From: DASQFQ01 sp963730115
GTDB lineage: Bacteria; Actinomycetota; Thermoleophilia; Solirubrobacterales; Solirubrobacteraceae
Length of the DNA stretch: 64,000 nucleotides
Direction: 5' to 3'
Assembly (NCBI GenBank): GCA_963730115.1
Contig: CAVSQM010000004.1
Coordinates: forward strand, 62,001 to 126,000
Shown piece by piece: positions 59,615 through 64,000 of this stretch. Below the pieces are notes generated by a model that did not search any database, was not told where the DNA came from, and saw only the letters and a program-made list of their open reading frames with translations. Position 1 is the stretch's first letter. Every line of letters starts with the position of its first letter. Position numbers and translations under genes: made by a program.

Positions 59615-59710
59615 GAGACGAGTCTGTACCGATCTCGGCGTGCGGTCAACCGAACCCCGGGGCGGTCCGGGGAGGTCCCTCGAGACGCAGGCTGGCTCGG
59701 CTGATCGGTG

Positions 59711-59726
59711 GTCCCGGAAACGGGAC
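59711..59726. promoter_or_regulatory. Palindrome upstream of the MMPL exporter
   Basis: GTCCCG-GAAA-CGGGAC, perfect 6-bp arms, 40 bases before the ATG at 59766 and in the gap between the divergent kinase and exporter genes. Confidence 0.55.
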
Positions 59727-59765
59727 ATTGGCTCCCGCACCGTTTCCCCCCGAGAAGGAGTTGCA

Positions 59766-61964
59766 ATGAGTGAGAAGCCCAAGGGCATCGCTGCCCGGGC
59801 AGGGCGCTGGAGCGCCCAGCACCGCAAGACCGCCATCTTCGGCTGGCTTGCCTTCGTGATCGTCGCGTTCGCGATCGGCAACAGCACCGGCACGAAGAAG
59901 GTCGAGCAGACCCTCCCCGGCGAGTCCGGCCGCGCCCAGACGATCCAGGAGGACAACTTCGCTCAGGCCGACAAGAAGGCCGCCGAGGAGCTCGTGCTCA
60001 TCCAGAGCAAGACGCTCAAGGCGACGGATGCTGAGTACCGCGCCGTCGTCAAGGACGTCGAGAAGCAGGTCGGCGCCGAGGCGCACGTCAGCAAGGTCCA
60101 GTCCCCCTACGGGGCGGCCCGCGACAGCATGATCTCGCCCGACCGGCACAGCGTGCAGGTCAGCTTCGAGATCGCCGGCGAGCTCATCGACACCAAGGAG
60201 CGGGTCAAGCCCGTCGTGGCCGTCACGAAGAGCCTCCAGCAGGCGCATCCGGACTTCTCCATCTCCCAGTTCGGGGACGCGAGTAGCGAGAACGAGCTCG
60301 GCGCCGTCTTCGAGAAGGACATGCAGAAGGCAGAGACGATGTCGCTGCCGATCACGCTGATCATCCTGCTGCTCGCCTTCGGCGCGCTCGTCGCCGCCGG
60401 CCTGCCGCTGCTGCTCGGTCTCACCGCCGTGGCCGGCGCCATGGGCCTCGTCGGCATCGTGAGCCAGCTCATCCCGGTCAGCGACTCGACCAGCAACGTG
60501 ATCCTGCTCGTCGGTCTTGCCGTCGGCGTCGACTACTCGCTGTTCTACATCCGGCGCGAGCGTGAAGAGCGCAAGGCCGGGCGGAGCAAGGAGGCAGCGC
60601 TCAACGCTGCTGCCGCCACGTCGGGTCGGACCGTGCTGATCTCCGGGCTCACCGTCATGGTGGCCATGGCCGGCCTGTACTTCGCCGGCGACCCCGAGTT
60701 CGCCGGGCTCGCCACCGGGTCGATCATCGTCGTCGCGATCGCGATGCTCGGGTCGCTCACGGTGCTGCCCGCGATGCTCTCGAAGGTCGGCGACGGCATC
60801 GACCGCGGCCGGATCCCGTTCCTCGGCAAGCGCATGCAGCGCCGCACGCACTCCCGCGTGTGGTCGGCGATCCTGCGTCCCGTGATGCGGCGCCCGCTGG
60901 TCGCGACCGTGCTCGCCACCGCCGTGCTCGTCGCGCTGGCGCTCCCGGCGCTCGGCATGCACACCGCGTCGTCGGGCATCGAGCAGCTCCCCCAGACGCC
61001 GATCATGCAGACGCTCGCGAAGATGCAGAAGGCGTTCCCGGGCGGCGAGGCTCCCGAGCAGGTCGTCATCGCGGCCAAGGACGTCACCACGCCCGAGGTC
61101 AAGGGCGCGATCGCGGACCTCAAGGACCGCGCGGCCAAGACCGACGGCATCAACGACGGCATCAGCGTCGACTACAGCGACAACCATCGCGTCGCCGTCG
61201 TCAACCTGCCGATCGAGGGCAAGGGCAACGACGCCAAGTCGTACGCCGCGCTGGAGAAGATCCGCGAGGATCTCGTCCCGGCCACCGTCGGCAAGCTCAA
61301 GGGCGCCGAGGTCGTGGTCGGCGGCAACGCCGCGCAGTCGAAGGACTACAACGACCTGGTCAAGGGCGCCGCCCCGATCGTGTTCGCGTTCGTCCTCACG
61401 CTCGCGTTCCTGCTGCTTATGGTCACGTTCCGCTCGATCGTCGTCCCGATCAAGGCGATCGTCCTGAACCTGCTCTCCGTGGGTGCCTCCTACGGCGTGC
61501 TGACGCTCGTGTTCCAGCACGGCTGGCTGCACTCGCTGCTCGGCTTCGAGACCCCCGGGTTCGTCGTCGCCTGGCTGCCGCTGTTCCTGTTCGTGATCCT
61601 GTTCGGGCTGTCGATGGACTACCACGTCTACATCCTCAGCCGCGTCCGTGAGGCGTTCGACCAGGGCATGAGCACGGAGGACGCCGTGGAGCACGGCATC
61701 AAGCAGACGGCCGGTGTGGTCACGAGCGCCGCGTTCGTGATGGTCGGCGTGTTCGCCATCTTCGGGACGCTGTCGATCATCGACTTCAAGATGCTCGGCA
61801 TCGGCCTGGCCGTGGCGATCTTCATCGACGCCACCATCGTCCGCGCGGTGCTGCTGCCCGCAACGATGAAGCTGCTCGGCGATCGCAACTGGTACCTGCC
61901 GCGCAAGCTCAACTGGCTGCCGGAGATCCAGCACGAGGGCTCGGTGGCCCCGGCGACCGCGTAG
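59766..61964 (+). CDS. MMPL-family RND transporter
   Basis: A 732-residue membrane protein with about 12 helices in two equal halves. Half 1: WLAFVIVAFAIGNSTGTKKV, periplasmic domain, then VILLVGLAVGVDYSLFYIRR with the GxxxDY motif. Half 2: LFVILFGLSMDYHVYILSRV (second DY motif). Both Asp-Tyr pairs needed for proton flow are present. MMPL proteins export lipids or drugs and need energy from the proton gradient. GAAGGAG precedes the ATG. Likely controlled by the palindrome and maybe by the neighbouring two-component system. Confidence 0.9.
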   Translation: MSEKPKGIAARAGRWSAQHRKTAIFGWLAFVIVAFAIGNSTGTKKVEQTLPGESGRAQTIQEDNFAQADKKAAEELVLIQSKTLKATDAEYRAVVKDVEKQVGAEAHVSKVQSPYGAARDSMISPDRHSVQVSFEIAGELIDTKERVKPVVAVTKSLQQAHPDFSISQFGDASSENELGAVFEKDMQKAETMSLPITLIILLLAFGALVAAGLPLLLGLTAVAGAMGLVGIVSQLIPVSDSTSNVILLVGLAVGVDYSLFYIRREREERKAGRSKEAALNAAAATSGRTVLISGLTVMVAMAGLYFAGDPEFAGLATGSIIVVAIAMLGSLTVLPAMLSKVGDGIDRGRIPFLGKRMQRRTHSRVWSAILRPVMRRPLVATVLATAVLVALALPALGMHTASSGIEQLPQTPIMQTLAKMQKAFPGGEAPEQVVIAAKDVTTPEVKGAIADLKDRAAKTDGINDGISVDYSDNHRVAVVNLPIEGKGNDAKSYAALEKIREDLVPATVGKLKGAEVVVGGNAAQSKDYNDLVKGAAPIVFAFVLTLAFLLLMVTFRSIVVPIKAIVLNLLSVGASYGVLTLVFQHGWLHSLLGFETPGFVVAWLPLFLFVILFGLSMDYHVYILSRVREAFDQGMSTEDAVEHGIKQTAGVVTSAAFVMVGVFAIFGTLSIIDFKMLGIGLAVAIFIDATIVRAVLLPATMKLLGDRNWYLPRKLNWLPEIQHEGSVAPATA

Positions 61965-61977
61965 GTAACGTCGCCGA

Positions 61978-62005
61978 AGGCAAGTTCGACGAAGTCAACT
62001 TGCCT
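61978..62005 (+). terminator. Hairpin after the MMPL gene
   Basis: AGGCAAGTT-10 bases-AACTTGCCT, perfect 9-bp stem, 14 bases after the stop. Confidence 0.6.
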
Positions 62006-62043
62006 CGCAGGCGAAACCTCGATCTCTATCCCCCCGACCTCAG

Positions 62044-62065
62044 CGGCCCGCCACCTGGCGGGCCG
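62044..62065. terminator. Bidirectional terminator hairpin
   Basis: CGGCCCGCC-ACCT-GGCGGGCCG, perfect 9-bp stem, followed by TTGTG. It lies between convergent genes (MMPL and DUF3089). Confidence 0.7.
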
Positions 62066-62073
62066 TTGTGCGT

Positions 62074-63213
62074 TCAGCGGGAGGCGCGGATCTGGCGCCG
62101 CAGGATCTCGACGAGCTCGCCCTGGGCGATGTTGGCGTCGACGAGGTGGAGGCCCCAGTCCGCGCGTGGGCGACGGCCTCGGTACCGGTGTGGGCGGCAC
62201 GGAGGCGATCCGCAGCACGTGCGCGCCGCCGGCCCGCGAGCAGCGGCCGGTGAAGGCGCCGTCGGCCTGCACGAACGTCGTCGAGGGCGTCGGCCACTGG
62301 AGCCCCAGCACCGAGATCCCGGCGGCGATCAGCGTGCCGGGCGCGAACGGCGCGCTCGGGACCACCGTGGTGAGGGGCCTGCTGCGGTTGCGGCGCAGCG
62401 AGGCGGGGTTGGTGCAGACGGGTTCGAGGTTGGGACCCTCCGGCAGCCCGAGGAAGCTGGCGAGCGCGGCTCGCGCCGCGCCCGAAGATCGCCGAGCTCC
62501 GGCGGCGTCTCGCCGAACGTGCTGAACGCGAGCACGCAGGAGAGCTGGGTCGCCCGCCGGCAGGTGCGAACGTGGCGGAACGTGCCGCCGCGGTCCGATC
62601 CCTTGCGGACGGTGACGTCGCCGCCGAGCAGGATCGCCGAGACCATCCGGCGGCGCACGGCGGGGCGGTGGTCGACGCGTCGCCGGATGAGCCGCTGCAG
62701 GTGATAGCTGCCCTGCGAGTGGCCGAGGAGGACGAACCCGCGCTTGCGGCCGATCCGCCGCAGGAACGTGTCGAAGGCCTCCTCGACGTCGCCGTAGGCG
62801 GTCCGGTAGTCGCCGCGCGTCGTCCTCCCCGCCTGCAGCGCCGGGACGGTGGCCTGCCGGTACAGCGGCGCGTAGACCCGGCAGTGCTGCGAGAAGCGCG
62901 CGGCCTGGTAGAGCGCGATCGAGCGGACCTCGGGGTCGGCCCGCTTCGTCGCGAGCCGGGTCTGCTGGTTGGAGACCGTGGGATAGACGTAGAAGCAGTC
63001 GACGCCGCGGTCGCGGCCGCGGCGGGGGGTGAACCGACGGGTCTGCACGTCCCAGCTCCGGTAGCTCGTCGTGCTCAGGCTCGGCCGGCACGGGTCGTCG
63101 GCCCGGGCGACGCCCGGGCCGCACAGCCATTTCGTCGCGGCCGGTGCGCTGCCGGCGGCGCCCAGCGCAGCGGTGAGCGTGACGGCCGCCAGCGCGGCGG
63201 CGCGGGCGATCAC
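62074..63213 (-). CDS. Secreted DUF3089 alpha/beta hydrolase (frameshifted)
   Basis: About 380 residues. GTG 63213 opens a signal peptide (MIARAAALAAVTLTAALGAAG). DUF3089 motifs: GVDCFYVYPTVSNQQ, RVYAPLYRQATVPALQAG, AYGDVEEAFDTFLRRIGRKR, nucleophile elbow LLGHSQGSYHL, and AFSTFGETPPE. The rest is in other frames: ASFLGLPEGPNLEPVCTNPA and PLTTVVPSAPFAPGTLIAAG, then WGLHLVDANIAQGELVEILR to the stop. Indels lie near 62475 and 62165. The family is lipase-like and of unknown substrate. GTGA overlap with the GH3 gene. Confidence 0.75.
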
Positions 63214-64000
63214 GAACCGTTGGCTTCGGCGAGGATCTCGTCGAGCTCGGTGTCGTCGAGCGCGCCGAGCATGACGAGCTTGGCGATCGGCATGTCGGCC
63301 ACGAACGCGTTGAGCATCTCCGAGTCGCCCGTCGACGGGAGCAGGGGCACGCGGGCCATCGCCGCCTCGACCCGCTCGCGGGCGGCGGGGTCGGCCAGCC
63401 AGTCGCGCAGCGGGGTGAGGCGGTCGAACGGGATCCGCGGGGCGTCGGGGAGCTCGAGCGTGACGGTCGCCTGCAGGCGGATGTCGCGCGACGACGCGCC
63501 GACGAGGATGTCGAACTCACCGCTGTCGGTCCGCCAGGCGGCGACGCGGGTGTCGTAGGAGGCGAAGTCACGGGGCTCGAGCGTGAAGCTGACCTCGCGC
63601 TGCTCGCCCGGCTCGAGCGCCGGCTTCGCGAACGCCCGGAGCTCCTTGTCGGGGCGGGTCAGGCGCGGGGCGCGCTCGCGCACGTAGAGCTGGACCACCT
63701 CGGCCCCGGCACGCTCCCCGGTGTTGCGCACCTGGAGCGTCACGGTCAGGCCGTCGACGTGCAGCCCGGAGTACTCGAAGCTCGTGTAGGAGAGGCCGTG
63801 GCCGAACGCGAACAGCGGCTCGATCCCGCGCGCGTCGTAGTGGCGGTAGCCGGTGAACAGGCGGTCGGTGAAGTGGCTGCGGCGGTCGCCGTCGGTCGGG
63901 AAGTCGAGGTGGGCGGGCGTGTCGGCGAGCCGGACCGGGAACGTCTCCGCGAGCCGGCCCGCGGGGTTGACGCGGCCGAGCAGCACGTCGGCGATCGCGC
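63210..64000 (-). CDS. C-terminal part of a GH3 glycosidase (5' outside window)
   Basis: 263 residues of a family 3 beta-glycosidase are visible. They begin in the second alpha/beta domain (LLGRVNPAGRLAETFPVRL), followed by RSHFTDRLFTGYRHYDARGI, PLFAFGHGLSYTSFEYSG and the fibronectin-III-like domain (VTLQVRNTGERAGAEVVQLY). An extra tail of about 75 residues (LRDWLADPAARERVEAAMAR) resembles that of actinobacterial beta-glucosidases. The nucleophile Asp lies in the missing N-terminal part. It would release glucose or xylose from oligosaccharides. The DUF3089 gene is coupled downstream. Confidence 0.85.
   Translation of the reverse strand, partial: AIADVLLGRVNPAGRLAETFPVRLADTPAHLDFPTDGDRRSHFTDRLFTGYRHYDARGIEPLFAFGHGLSYTSFEYSGLHVDGLTVTLQVRNTGERAGAEVVQLYVRERAPRLTRPDKELRAFAKPALEPGEQREVSFTLEPRDFASYDTRVAAWRTDSGEFDILVGASSRDIRLQATVTLELPDAPRIPFDRLTPLRDWLADPAARERVEAAMARVPLLPSTGDSEMLNAFVADMPIAKLVMLGALDDTELDEILAEANGS

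Noticed and set aside
59646..61934. Long open frame of 762 codons on the minus strand opposite the MMPL gene
   Set aside because: Composition is His/Asp/Arg/Gly-rich and without motifs, the usual antisense shadow of a GC-rich gene. The plus strand has clear MMPL motifs.

Overview
The window is high-GC DNA with actinobacterial-style genes: leaderless TetR and transporter genes with TANACT -10 boxes, LAL-type LuxR regulators, DHA2 exporters, an MMPL exporter, PhzF, UdgX, and many small secreted proteins of lineage-restricted type. The mix fits a soil actinobacterium, most likely of the Solirubrobacterales/Thermoleophilia group. That placement is an inference from gene content, not from a marker gene. 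No rRNA, CRISPR array, insertion sequence or intact canonical tRNA was seen.

The window has two halves with different character. From 1 to about 36.2 kb coding density is low. Intact genes alternate with fragments whose 5' or 3' parts are missing: an ABM-type monooxygenase tail, alpha/beta hydrolase pieces, the first codons of a sugar transferase, an HNH-AP2 endonuclease tail, a nitrite-reductase-like cupredoxin tail, a P-type ATPase tail, and a SpoIIAA-like gene fused tail-to-tail with a truncated subtilase. The intact genes here are mostly envelope and stress functions: a secreted metzincin, small secreted repeat proteins, alpha/beta hydrolases, a truncated hemoglobin, a phospholipase D/cardiolipin synthase, a SulP permease, DUF7144 and SHOCT membrane proteins, coiled-coil membrane proteins, a collagen-like exported protein, a DHA2 exporter, a cytoplasmic histidine kinase, PhzF and two TetR regulators. 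This looks like an accessory or decaying region.

From 36.2 kb to the end genes are tightly packed and often overlap by 4 bases. In order: an aminotransferase / RraA-like / flavoprotein operon divergent from a serine-racemase-type dehydratase; a GH65 phosphorylase / beta-phosphoglucomutase / NDH-2-like operon downstream of a 920-residue LuxR ATPase regulator; a DHA2 exporter with an overlapping secreted intradiol dioxygenase-like protein; two lysyl-PG-synthase-like flippase-type membrane proteins around UdgX and a family-39 glycosyltransferase; a TetR/DHA2 pair with a perfect operator; a two-component system facing an MMPL exporter; a DUF3089 secreted hydrolase; and the C-terminal part of a GH3 glycosidase running off the end.

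Four non-coding signals stand out. (1) A palindrome TCACCC-N5-GGGTGA stands before four small membrane-protein genes, at a near-constant distance for three of them. (2) A 22-base motif lies 29-30 bases before both the NDH-2-like operon and the DHA2 exporter that flank the large LuxR regulator. (3) An approximately 90-base element with three hairpins, one carrying a compensatory base-pair change, is present at 19.06-19.14 and 34.48-34.57 kb. (4) A pair of tRNA-like elements with different anticodon loops lies at 21.7 and 26.9 kb, the first followed by a terminator-like hairpin. Several single-base frameshifts (GH65, GT39, the two-component system at 57.6-58.8 kb, DUF3089) may be sequence errors and should be checked before any gene is called dead.
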